64,000 nt of DNA from Eucommia ulmoides (Eukaryota; Streptophyta; Magnoliopsida; Garryales; Eucommiaceae), in NCBI GenBank assembly GCA_016647705.1, contig CM028338.1, positions 33,919,176 to 33,983,175 of the forward strand, read 5' to 3'. Position numbers and translations under genes: made by a program. This document shows positions 44,570-55,491 of the stretch, in pieces (within the stretch, counting starts at the first letter, position 1; each line of letters opens with the position of its first letter). The notes beneath the pieces were generated by a model. It saw nothing but the letters and a program-made list of their open reading frames with translations, was not told the origin of the DNA and did no database searches.

Positions 44570-45835
44570 AGAACATCCATGTGTCTTTTGTGTTAGCTGG
44601 AAGTTTGGATGACATGGATGAGTTGGATACTCAGCTTATGCATCAAATGACAAAGTCAAGTTGGATAGAGGAAGACCTTTGCGTTCTTCAGTAGAAGAAG
44701 GTTTCTCTAGAGACCGATCTGACAATAGAGAGATAATCCAGGGAAAAATCCAAAACTAATCGGCAAGCTGCCAACACTCAATGTGAGATTCTCCAAAAGA
44801 GCAACCAGTTGTTGATTAGTGAGAACACTAGGTTTTTCACTGAGAGTTTATAACTGAGAGATGATCTCAACACCATGAGGTCCAAGATTGATTCATTGTA
44901 TACTGAACTCAAGACAAAAGACGATGCCCTCCAGTGTTTAGAAAGTGAGAGGGGTCTGATATCGGCTGAGTTGAACTCCAAAAAAGTTAGAGCTGCTAGA
45001 TTGGAGGCCAAGTCGGCCGACTTGTTGAAAGCGAAGGAAGAACTATCTGCGGCCATGGAATTGAGGACGAAGGAAAATGTAGAGAAGATCAAGAAGATCT
45101 AGGTGCAGTTTGATAGCCTCAGGGAGGAAATCTAACTGGTCAACTTCAAGTAATGCCAAGAACATATGCAAAAGGAATACCTAGAGCTCGATCTCGCCTT
45201 TCTAGAGAAGGCTTTAGAGTGTGAGGAAGAGGAAGATGAGGATGCTACAACCATTGTAGCAGGTGAGGAAGTTGCAACTAATGTGGCACTACTTGCGCCA
45301 ATCGCAACCGAAGTCCCAACATCTACTGGTAAGGTAACTGGTGTGACCTCGGTTCCATGCTCCACCTCCGCCAATATGACAATGGTTGATCCTCTGTTGG
45401 TTATGTCCTTAGTTCATCTTCCCTTGCTTTCCTTTATTTTTTTTTCTAGTTTTCTTTGTTTTGCTTGAATCATGTCGTTGTCATCTTTTGACGCTGTTCA
45501 GTCTGAGAGAAAGAATGAGGTTAAGCTTGGCCATCGCTTCCGTGAGCTCATGATGATGGTGAAAACTCTCACCGAAAAGCACTATCGCCTTCATGTTATC
45601 GAAGATGCCTACGCAGTCTTCTCTTCCCTAAATGCTTCCCATTTCTATGCAGTTTCACAACTCCAAGAGCTTAGAGACCATCTAAGGAGGGCTGACGCAA
45701 ATATTCGTGAGCTGCAAGACCATATCCAACTTCACAAAGACTATGCTGACCTCATGAAGGAGAAGAGAGACAAACTCTAGGAGAATAACGAGGAGAAGAA
45801 TGAGAAGATCCAAGATTTGGTATGACTCTCAGCCA
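44570..45835 (+). pseudogene. Antisense gene of Tat B: coiled-coil C-terminal region
   Basis: Plus-strand frames in one phase (44875-45102, 45166-45468, 45472-45780) are rich in Leu, Glu, Lys and Ala in heptad-like patterns (ELKTKDDALQCLESERGLI; HRFRELMMMVKTLTEKHY; QLQELRDHLRRADANIREL), with an acidic EEEEDED and Thr/Val-rich linker between. This is the expected coiled-coil half following the Transposase_28 domain. Several stops separate the pieces. Confidence 0.6.
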
Positions 45836-45994
45836 GTACGAGGAGCAAGATTTTACCACTCCAACTCCGACTCGGAGAATCTGGGTCCTCTGCCTTCTCC
45901 TGTGTCGGATTAGCTCCACCTACTCAGCCCCGGTTTTTACCAATTTTTTTTACTTCTTTTGATATCATTTTTTATTTATTTATAGTATGAATAG

Positions 45995-45997
<3 letters not shown>

Positions 45998-46030
<33 letters not shown>
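45998..46030 (+). repeat. Poly-T tract (33 bp)
   Basis: Uninterrupted T run shortly after the antisense coding region. Confidence 0.9.
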
Positions 46031-46031
<1 letters not shown>

Positions 46032-46529
46032 TATTTTGATGATGACCACTCCCTGTTCTTTTTTATATCAATAGAAATGGGTTTGGTGTTTTATTGTGCG
46101 TTTGTTTGTGAATGTTTGTACTACACACTCGACACATTTGTATTTTTGCTACTATGTATGTGTTATGATTTTCTACTCTGTTCTCCTTTGATCTCTTTCA
46201 TAACTTATTCAATTCTGGAATATGTTATGAACTAACATAGGCTTATGGATGAATGAAAAGAATATTTTACATGTAGCCTAGGCCTGTAGAATCGCAGTTC
46301 TTGCCTTATTTCTTCTTCTTAATTAATAAAGTTGATTGCTGAGTTGTTTGTATAATAGTAACCATTGTATTGTGTGAGATTGATTTCGTCAATTCGCTTT
46401 ACATAGTGGCTTTTGTTTTTATGTGTTTCTTTGTTGAACTGAACTTATTAGTCCTTCTTTACACTCTCAGTAAATGCAATTGCTTTGAATGCTTTTACCT
46501 CCAAACTATTTTTATCAGTCCTTCTCGTC
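46031..46529. other. Spacer of Tat B between antisense gene and minisatellite
   Basis: AT-rich sequence without a recognisable gene or repeat; the Phe/Leu-rich frames are compositional. Confidence 0.5.
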
Positions 46530-46965
46530 CTTATATTTACACCTGGTGTTTTTTCTCAGTGTGTTTCTTTAACAAACTGATCTCTTTAGTTAGTTTTACA
46601 CTTTATATTTGGTGATTTTATCACTACAAATGTTTTTCGGCGAATTGATCTCATCAATTCGTCTTACACTTGGTGATTTTATCACTACACATATTTCTTT
46701 GCTGAACTGATTCCTCAGTTCGTGTTACCTTTACAATTGGTGATTTATCACTACAAATGTTTCTTTTGGCGAACTAATCTTCCAGTTTGTTCCATGTTTT
46801 ACACTTGGTGATTTTTATCACTGAGTGTTTCTTTTGCGAACTAATCTCCACAGTTCATTCCATGCTTTACACTGGTGATTTTTATCACTGAGTGTTTCTT
46901 TGGCAAATTGATCTCCTTAGCTCGGTCCATTCTTTACACTTGGTGAATTTTATCCCTTGTGTTTA
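46530..46965. repeat. ~67-bp minisatellite in the Tat B spacer
   Basis: The word GGTGATTT recurs at 46611, 46672, 46739, 46807 and 46873, with GGTGAATTT at 46941 (spacing 61-68 bp). Each unit carries ATTTTATCACT, a GTTTCTTTGGC word, and a quasi-palindrome like GAACTGATTCCTCAGTTC. It lies between the end of pol and the antisense gene, the hypervariable spacer known in Tat/Ogre elements to hold tandem repeats. Confidence 0.85.
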
Positions 46966-47214
46966 GTTTGTTTTTGGTGTTGTGGTTATATTAAACCTTG
47001 GATTCTACTTCTCCCCATACACTTTTTACTTCAAGCATTTATTGATCAGATTGTTATAACTACAAACCATAGAATTTTTTAAGAAAACAATTTTATTTAT
47101 TTACTCATTCAATGAACAATTCATAATGAATGGAAATAACTTCAAAATTGAAAGTCATGAAATCAAAAGAAAAAAGAAGCTTAAACAAAATACTTTCATA
47201 AGTACGTGATGTTC

Positions 47215-48250
47215 CATAGTCGTGGAATTGGCACCTTGTTCAAGTCTTCCAACCAGTAAACCCCTAGTCTATTTATCTTCGTCACTTTGTAGCGTCCTTC
47301 GTAGTTAGGTGCTAGTTTACCTAAGCGTGCCACTAGGCGGTGTGGAATTACTCATCGGAGCATGAGTTATGCTATTCCAAAATATCTTGGACATACTGCA
47401 TGGTTGAACATTTTTGCCACCTTTGACTTATACACCGTCATTCTTAGTGCTACCTTGTTTCATTTTTCCTCAAGTTGGTCCAAATCATAGCATACAACTG
47501 ATTTGTTTTCATCGAGGTTGATTGCACCATCACGTTATGAGAGTAGCCCTATCTGTACTGGAACTACTATCTCAATCTCGAAGGTCATAGAGTATGGAGT
47601 TTTCCCCGTAGTTGTTCTGGGTGTTGTTCAATAGGACCACAAGATTCCTGGCAATTCTTCTACCCATTTGCCCTTAGCATTGTCCAACTATTTCTTAAGC
47701 ACTTCTTTGATAGACCTGTTTGTTACCTTAGTTTGTCCATTTACTTGTAGATAAGTTGAGCTTATTGTTTGGTGTTGAATCTTCAAGTCTTAATACGTTC
47801 TCCAAACTTTTCCCCCAATTACTGGGGTCCCATTATTCGATATTAGTATTGTCGGAATACCAAAACGATAGATCACGTTTTTCTAAAGAAAGTGTTTTAC
47901 TTCGTTTTCACCTACTATCACGAATCCTTCAGCCTTTACCCACTTTGTAAAGTAATCAATTACTACAAGCAAGTATTTTTTTGTTTCCTGGCGCTGGGGT
48001 GGATAGCCCTAGGAAGTCTATTCCCCATTGAGCAAAGGACCATGGGCTAAGGATCGGTGTTTGTTCTTGAGCTGGGACTTTGATATTATTGGAGCATCTT
48101 TGGCATTTGTCACACTTCCGAACGTACTCGCGTACATTATCATACATTGTTGGCCAAAAATATCCGATTGTGAATGCCTTGTGCACCAAGGTTCTTCCTC
48201 TTTGGTGGTTTCCACATATTCCCTCATGAATCTCCTGTAGGACCTAATTG
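47215..48250 (-). pseudogene. Tat B integrase remnant
   Basis: Minus strand 48230-47956 has the zinc region (HKAFTIGYFWPTM ... CDKCQRC) and the start of the core, SFAQWGIDFLG, in which the first catalytic Asp is kept. Below 47950 the frame is broken by stops, but C-terminal integrase sequence can be followed to about 47215. Confidence 0.8.
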
Positions 48251-48649
48251 GTTTATTTTGTCTCTACGTAAAGCAAAATAGGCTGTATGAAGGATCTTCT
48301 ATATAATTTGTCATCGGTCAACACATACCTTGACACTTTATATAGAATTTTCCTTGTTGCGTTTCAATCGTTGGGTAGAGCTACCTCCTTTAGATATCTG
48401 ATCAGAGGTGTCCTCTGGTCTTCTTCTTCATCCAGCTCATTTATTTTGGCACAAAGGTCGGCTGATGCTGTAATAGAGGGTTTCTCTTGGAGTTCTACTA
48501 TTTTAAACTTCTAGTTCGGACCGATAGATGATGCCAACACTGATAGTGCGTCAGCTCTTTCATTTTCAGTTCTTGGAACCGCTTCCAATTTACAGCTCCG
48601 CAGCGTCTTCATTATCTCCTTTACTTTTTCCATATAGATCCGTAACCTT

Positions 48650-49604
48650 TCTTTGTTTTTTCGTTTACCTGGTTAACTACTAATTGGGAGTCCGATCTGA
48701 CTTCAATGTTACGAGCTCCCAATCCTTTTTCTAGTGTTAGCCCAAGGATCATTACTTCGTATTTTGCCTCATTATTTGAAGTTCAAAATCCGAGTTGAAC
48801 AACCTTCTCGATTAGATCTCTTTTGGGTGTTTCTAGGACTATGCCTACACCACATCCTTTCATGTTTGAGGCTCTATCGACCCATAACTTCCATAACCCA
48901 GTTGACTGCTTTAAATATTCACATCTTCCATTTCATCTTCTCTTGGGAGAGTTAGTTTGACAATGAAGTATGCCAGTGCTTGTCCTTTGATTAGCGTTCT
49001 GGGCTTGTATTTGATGAAAAACTCATCGACTTCCACCGCCCATTTCATGAGCTGACTTGAAGTTTCTGGTCGATGCATTACTACTTTGAGGAGGTATGAG
49101 GTCAACACATTGATTACGTGTCCCTAGAAGTACGACCTCGGTTTCCAAGCTGACGTTACCAAATCTAGGGGTGAGCCTTTCTAGCTCGGTGTAGCGTGTC
49201 TCAACTGGGACCAATGACTTGCTTATGTAAAACACAGGCCTTTGCTATCCTGTATCTTCCTTCACCAATGCAGCCTTGACAGCAACTATAGTCACCGCCA
49301 AGTATAAGTAGAGTTCGTCTCCAAGGCATACTTTGGCCAGTGTCTGAACTAAACTGAGATAGTTTTTGATAGACTGCAATGTATGTTCACAGTTATCATC
49401 CCACTGAAATTTCTTACTCCCTCTTAAGATCTTGAAGGAGGGATCACACCTATCAATAAACTTAGAGATGAACCTATTTAATGCCGCCAACCTTCCCGTT
49501 AGTACTTGAACTTCCCTTATAGTTGTAGGAGACTTTATATTCTGCACAGCTTCTATTTGTTCAAAGTCCGCCGTTATTCCTGTTTGGTCTACTACAAAAT
49601 CCAA
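48650..49604 (-). pseudogene. Tat B RNase H and aRH remnants
   Basis: The open minus-strand segment 49604-49245 includes the RT thumb (IREVQVLTGRLAALNRF) and enters RNase H; 49108-48911 continues it (MKWAVEVDEFFIKYKPR). Below 48800 the minus strand contains a YEVMILGLTLE..SDSQLVVNQV type block, the aRH signature of the Tat lineage. Frames are interrupted. Confidence 0.75.
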
Positions 49605-49613
49605 GAACTTTCC

Positions 49614-50110
49614 CTATGTTACTCCAAACACACACTTTTCTGGATTTAACTTTATGTTAAATTTTCGCAGTATAGTGAAGGCTTCTTCTAGATGGGCTAA
49701 GTAATCTTCTCTCTTAGCGCTTTTGACCAGCATGTCGTCGATGTAGACCTCCATCATCAGCCTTTGAAACATACGGTTAACCAGTCGTTGGTAGGTTACC
49801 CCTATGTTTCTCAATCCGAAGGGCATTACTGTATAACAATACGTCCCTCTTGGTATGATTAATGTGGTTCCTTGTTCATCCTGCTGCTCCATGAATATCT
49901 GATTATATCCTGAGTTAGTGTCCATCATGTTCATCAGCTTATGCCCCGCCGTTGCATCCACCATTTGATCTATTCTTGGCATTGGATAACAATCATTAAG
50001 GCATACCTGATTGTGGGTAGTGAAGTACACACTTCTCCATTTTTCATTCTTCTTTTTAACAAGCACAGGGTTGGACAACCACTTTGGGTATATTACTTCC
50101 CTTATATGTC
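49614..50110 (-). pseudogene. Tat B reverse transcriptase remnant
   Basis: Open from 50078 to 49614 on the minus strand (154 codons) with PMPRIDQMVDATAGHKLM, the MPFGLRNIGVTYQRLVN block, and the catalytic VYIDDML box near 49750-49730. A stop separates it from the thumb at 49604. Confidence 0.83.
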
Positions 50111-50699
50111 TAATTCCTAGTAGCCTATTTACTTATGACTCAATGACTTCTTTCTTTTCTGTATTGAACGTCTGTCTTTTCTACCTAACCGGGGGGTAAG
50201 ATCTCTAGATGTCAAGTCTGTGGACCGATACTTTAGGGTTGATTTCTTTCATATCTTCTGGAGCCTAGGCTAGCACGTCTAGGCTTCTTTCCAACAACTC
50301 TTTGATTCTTTTTTCCTCAAGTCGACTTAGAGATGTACCTATTGTTAACTTCTTTCTTCCTTGCTCGAAGGTCACCTTCCATACTTGCTCGGCTGGTTGG
50401 AGAACACCGAGGTACTCTCTAAAATCATCTATCTCCTAAGCTGAGGTGTCTGGTGGAGTTTCTTCCTACTCCATCCTTAATTGCTATTGGGTCTTCTTCT
50501 TCTCTTTCATAACTATCCCAAAGCACTATCTAGATGCAACCTAATCTCCCTAGATAACTGCCACTATTCCATCCTTAACATATTTGATACACTTTCGAAA
50601 CATGGATACCACGGCTCCCATCATATAAAGTCATGGTCTCCCCAAGATCGCATTGTATATGGATGAGAAATCCATTACCATAAATTATGTGGCTTTGGT

Positions 50700-51100
50700 G
50701 AATCTATTTTCTTCTTAATTCACAGTTACCGATAAGGTCATGTTTTCCTTGAAAGAGCTGAGGTCACCATTGAACCCTACCATAATGGTCTATGTTGATC
50801 CGATGTCAGAGCTGGGTACTCCCATCTGCTTCAATGTGTTTAAGAAGATGATATTGGCGTAACTACCCATGTCGATTAATATACTCCTTACTTCGAAGCT
50901 GGAGATCCAAAAAGTTATGACCAAGGCATCTTCGTGTGGGTGCACAATTCCTTTACAGTCCGTTATTGAACAAGACAACTCGGCTTGGTTTCGTAGTTAT
51001 CGACATCACTTCTCCATAACTCCATTCCAATGCTGCATCACGTATTTTTCTCTTTCGCTCATGATTGGATTCTCCGGTAACTGGTCTAGTGGTGTTTATC
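50700..51100 (-). pseudogene. Tat B protease remnant
   Basis: The minus-strand frame 50978-50790 has HPHEDALVIT and ILIDMGS followed by NIIF, the retropepsin active-site region; the catalytic Asp is kept. Flanking sequence is broken. Confidence 0.7.
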
Positions 51101-51239
51101 ATGTAGATAACTTCCCGAGTGTTGCTGGGGCCTTCGTCTTTACGCTCTTTATCACGGTTTCCTCTCGATTCTCACTCTTGGACCTCTCACTTTCTCTTGT
51201 CCACTCCTGCAAATAGCTACGTAGCTAGCCCATGTCAAT

Positions 51240-52570
51240 CAATTATTTAATCTTAGTTTTGAGATCCCAACAGTCATTCATGTCATGGCCATGATCTTTG
51301 TGGAATTCGTAGTACTTTACTTTGTTCTTCTTGTTGGATTTTGGGTGGCCACTAAACCACCTCGAACGAACGGATTTCATGCAAAATTCTTGAGATCGAC
51401 ATCCGTAGTCCTAGGAGGTTAGGTTCTTGGCGAGCTTCCAATCTTGATCCTGAACTCCTTAATCGATCTTTCTGCTAGTCGTAGTTAGTGCCCTTGGCTC
51501 TGTTGTTGTCTTTCTCTCTTTGCCTAGGTCATCTTTTGATGATACCCTTCATTCTCTCATGTATCTTACATCTTCTAGCTTCATGTAGGGATTCGCTATT
51601 TCCATCAGTTTGGTCATGTTTTTTGGATTGTGCTTCGTAAGGTAGTCTTGGAATCGTCCACGACGTAGCCTTAAAGGAAACACATTTATGATGAGGTTTG
51701 TGTCACATCTCTCAATGCAAGTTAGCTCTTTGTTAAAACAATTCATGTACTGGCGCAATGATTCTCCCTTTTCCAGTCATAAAGCTAGTAGGTAATTAGC
51801 TCCTTTCATTAACCTCTGGAAAGTTATGAAGTAGCTGATGAATTACTTCCCAAAGTCGGTAAATAGCAAGATGGAATAGGCAGTAGTTTGTGTAATCATT
51901 CCAAGGTGGATTCCTTTAAAGTGTTAGCAAAAGCTATGCATAGAGCAGAGTTGCCTACCTCATAAAGCACCATAAATTGTCTAAACTAGTGAATATAGTC
52001 AATCGGGTCCGTCTTTCTATCATATTTCTCGAACTTTGTTGGGTCAAACTTATCTGAGAGTGGCACTTCCAAGATGTCATATAGATAAATGGCATCTCAG
52101 TTTTTTTTGGCATAATTTCCAACTCGTCTAGAGGTAGATCTCTCTTTTTTTAGATCCTGGGCTGCTGATGGGAATTCACTATCATAGTTCAGATGAGCAC
52201 TCTTCTTTCTACCAGGTGGTTGCTGGCATCTGCCTAAATAGCTCATTTTTCTTGTAATAGTGGCTCTAGAGATTCTGGGGACTCCGCTTCTTCTCCCAAA
52301 CCATTATTAACAAGGGGGTTGTTGGACGTTCCTGACAATCTGCTTTGCCATCTCCATTATCACGTCCTCTATTGCTGATATCTTACCCGTTAAAGCAACG
52401 ATCCTAGAGTCAGTAGTTTGTACCTCTAGCGAAGGATCAGTGGGAACCTCTTCTGAGGCTTCTACTGGAGCTTCAGTATTCTTTGGTGGCAGAACTTCAT
52501 TGCTTTGACTCGGATCGACTCCTTTTGCTCGTAGTTGCCTCATCTTGACAACGACAAGCATTTTGTTCAA
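51240..52570 (-). pseudogene. Tat B gag remnant
   Basis: Minus strand: 52603-52307 encodes an N-terminal region with Pro/Glu-rich linker. After degraded sequence, 51758-51549 has RQYMNCFNKEL and FQDYLTKHNPKNMTKLMEIA, typical of plant Ty3/gypsy capsid/C-terminal gag. A cysteine/histidine knuckle region probably lies near 51300-51240. Stops occur throughout. Confidence 0.7.
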
Positions 52571-52591
52571 GTTCCCACAAACGACGCCAAA
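52571..52591 (-). promoter_or_regulatory. Primer-binding site of Tat B
   Basis: Minus-strand TTTGGCGTCGTTTGTGGGAA directly follows the LTR end, close to that of Tat A. Confidence 0.75.
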
Positions 52592-52790
52592 TGATATTTT
52601 CAAAAATCTCTAGTACGTGCAGAAAACCTCCCACATGCCAAAGACCTCCTCAACCTGTACATAAGTTACCTGCAAAAGCAATAAGCTCAAAGGGGGACAT
52701 CGATGTGATGTCAGTCAAAGAACCTCCAGTGTGAGAATAAGTTAATCCGTTTATGGGTGAAAGCTCAAGTACTTGAGTTGGTTAGAATTA
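52592..52790 (-). repeat. 5' LTR fragment of Tat B
   Basis: Positions 52628-52790 match 42350-42515 at the other end. Only the inner ~200 bp of the LTR remain; the outer part, with promoter, is deleted. Confidence 0.75.
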
Positions 52791-53523
52791 TGTTTCCTTC
52801 TTGGGAACAAAATCGCTTTTGGTAATAATATCCAAGAAATGAATAACGAACCCTAAACCACACACACACAAAAAAAAAAAATCATCAAGCAATCAAACCT
52901 TAAATCACAATCTAAATCAAAATCCTAAACCCTAATCGAAATTGAAATCGAAATCGAAATCGAACCCTAAACCTCAAGCGAAATCGAAATTGAAACCCTA
53001 TTTAAATTTCGAAATCGAAACCCTATAAGCATACGAAATCGATGACGACGGCAACGAGGCAAAAAACACTGTTGAAATCGATTTCGAAATCGAAATCAAT
53101 TTCGACTTCAAAATAAAAAAGGTGAAGAACACGGTTGATTGTTCGTGTCTCCTTAAACTTACATGCTATATTATTTATTTATTTATTTATTTCATTTTAT
53201 TATTTATATTAATGTTTTCGATTAAATATTTATTTAAATTATTATCAAATGTTAATTTAAATTTTCATCAAAATCATATTATTCTACTAACATTTGCATG
53301 CTGCATTTTAATTAAAATAAAATAAAATAAAAAAAATCACTGATTGTTTAGAGACAAACCGGTTTCAATATTTTTTTAAAAGAATGTTTTCGAAAGAAAG
53401 AAAAGTTTTCTTCTTGGAAAACAACTTGTGTTCTTCATCAATACAATATTGTTTATCCATTAATATATTTCATCAAGTGTTTATATTTTTAGTTATCTTG
53501 CGGCTTGATTTTTTCTCTCTCTC
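52791..53523. other. Intergenic, GAAATC simple repeats
   Basis: Degenerate GAAATC/GAAATTC units at about 52935-53105 with a few CCCTAAAC words, then AT-rich sequence with (TTTA)n near 53170-53195. No gene or mobile element recognised. Confidence 0.6.
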
Positions 53524-54412
53524 CAATTTTAAATGATAATGTTTATAATTTTATAAATGGTTTATACCAATATTTTGTTTGTTGTTAACCAAATATCTGT
53601 CTTGTCATTTTATAAATGTTGGTCAATCTCTTTGACCAATTTTTTCTTGTAAAAAGAATGTCCTCTTATTTATTTTTTTTTTATTTTTTTGTTTTTTTTT
53701 TTTATAAAAATTCACTAACAACGCCTATTTTTAGAATTATATTTTTACCTCTATTTTTTTAAATAATTACATTTATCTCTCACCCCACTCCACCCCACCA
53801 CCGTCCCCGCCCACCACCCCATCCACCATCATCACCACCAGAATCATTTTCTCCTCCTCCTCCTTCCACTTTCCTCTTTCTCCTTCTTCTTGTTCGTCCT
53901 CCTCACTTTCCCTTTCTCTTTCTCTGTTTCTTCACAAATTTTCGTTAAGTGGCTTTTTGTTCCTTCACAAATTCTCAGCCAACAGTAGACTTGCGAGGAC
54001 AATTTGGCTTTTTGTTCCTTCATAAAAATTCCTTTAAATAATAATTAGATCTTCAAAACCAAGTCTCATCCTTTGCTCAACTTTCTCAGCCCAAACAGAT
54101 TTTTCATTTTTATTTTTCTATCAGAAATGACGAAAATTGAGATTTGAGCAACGAAATCAAACCTGGAATTGAACCTGTCTCCGTTGGTCTTTTTCTTTTT
54201 CTTTTTTCTCTCTCTCTGCTTCAGTGCATAGATCTAGTGGCAAAGTGAGAGAGAAATAAAGAGATAGAATGAGAAAGAGGAAGAGGAAAAGGAAAATGAA
54301 TGAGGTGGGTGGGGTGTAGAAGGATGAGGAAAATGAACAAGATGGGTGAGGTTTTCTCATACGAGGGTGGGGTAGGGTTGGAGAACGAAGAAGAAAACAA
54401 CAATGTATAAAG

Positions 54413-55126
54413 TAGGGGTGTAAGTGTAACCCGTCTACCTGACCTGGCCCGCCCAATCCGACCCCGGGTTGGGCAGTTACATGTTGCAAAAAAATTGGCA
54501 TAACAGAACCCGACCTGCTCGTAAAAAATACCAGTCCAGATTCGATACCTAGGAGACCATACCCGAATTCCCCGAGCCTGACCAAACTGAAACCCTAAAT
54601 AGCCTATATATTACATTATTCCCCCCTAAATATTTTTTACTACAAAAAAAATCCCTTAATATATTGAAACCCTACAGTCTAGTTCCCATTTCATTTCCAT
54701 TTGGCCGCCTCCCTCACTCTCCATACTCCAGACCTGTCTCTCTCTCTCTCATCTCGAATCATTATCTCTCTCTCTCGTATATTATGATCTCACTCTCATT
54801 TATCATTCTAATCCTTATCTCTCTCTCTCTCTAACCTCTAGTCTAGTTGTCCCCCTCTGATATTTATTTGTTTCGATCTTCGACCATGATCCTGCATTTA
54901 GTGTCGTCGTCGTTTGCTTGCTATATTTGCTCCAGTTTGTAAGTTTTTTTGGAATCGATTAATAAATAAGTCCTACCCAAACTCACACGCAACTGTGATA
55001 CCCGAAATTGATCGGGTAAGCACGTAGTTCAGATCGGATACGAGCCACTCCATCCATTCCAGAAGTGATCGGGTCAGCCCAAAAAAATTAGTTATCCCCA
55101 ACCCACCCGCCCTATTTACACCCTTC
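54413..55126. mobile_element. Non-autonomous hAT element with perfect 8-bp TSD
   Basis: Starts TAGGGGTGTAAGTG and ends TTTACACCCTTC, with GTATAAAG at 54405-54412 and again at 55127-55134. The 8-bp duplication and TAGGGGTGT ends are characteristic of hAT elements. GC-rich subterminal words (CGGGTTGGGC / CCCAACCCACCCGCCC) also mirror each other. No coding capacity. Confidence 0.9.
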
Positions 55127-55181
55127 GTATAAAGAAGAATGAGGTGGATGGAGTGTTAAAAAAGAATAGGGATGTTATTGT

Positions 55182-55185
<4 letters not shown>

Positions 55186-55229
<44 letters not shown>
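55186..55229. repeat. (AT)n microsatellite
   Basis: About 22 uninterrupted AT units. Confidence 0.95.
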
Positions 55230-55230
<1 letters not shown>

Positions 55231-55491
55231 GGGGTTATTAAAGTATTTTGGTTTTTAATTATTTAATTATTTTTAAATGGTTAAGGATAAAATTGTCATT
55301 ACAATAAAAAAATTAGTAACTTTTTAGCTATAAGGAAACTAAGTGATATTTGACAAAAAATTATAAGAGTTTGACCGATATTTGTAAAATGACAAGAGAA
55401 GTATCTGGTTAACGGGAAAAAAGATATCGAAGGTAAGTGATAAAAACCATTTATAAATTATAAATAAGATCATTTATTATTTTTTAAATTG

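Larger units (their letters stand above)
42346..52790 (-). mobile_element. Tat B: second Tat-lineage Ty3/gypsy element, both ends truncated
   Basis: Minus-strand order from right: LTR fragment (52790-52592), primer-binding site, gag, protease, RT, RNase H, aRH, integrase, then a minisatellite spacer, a plus-strand antisense gene, and the 3' LTR (42905-42346). The two LTR copies share the segment 42350-42515 / 52628-52790. The 5' LTR has lost its outer part, and the 3' LTR lacks about 36 bp at its outer edge, where it abuts the caulimovirid fragment. No target duplication remains. Coding regions carry stops. Confidence 0.82.
53524..55491. mobile_element. Long-TIR element (possibly MULE-like) split by a hAT element
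   Basis: The left arm from about 53524 (with TTTATAAATGGTTTATA, then GTTAACCAAATATCTG and CTTGTCATTTTATAAATG) is mirrored by the right arm ending near 55491 (CATTTGTAAAATGACAAG, CAGATACTT-type, GTTAAC and CCATTTATAAATTAT in reverse complement). The arms are similar over more than 100 bp. The class and target duplication are not resolved. No transposase frame is present; the minus-strand frame at 54157-54585 is compositional. Confidence 0.6.

Noticed and set aside
46530..46965. Regular repeats considered as a CRISPR array
   Set aside because: Plant nuclear DNA, units are contiguous minisatellite copies without distinct spacers or cas genes.
52840..52990. CCCTAAAC words suggesting interstitial telomere repeat
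   Set aside because: Only isolated single copies mixed with GAAATC units; not a tandem telomeric array.
54157..54585. 142-codon minus-strand frame
   Set aside because: It spans the edge of a hAT element and low-complexity GA-rich DNA, with no domain; chance frame.
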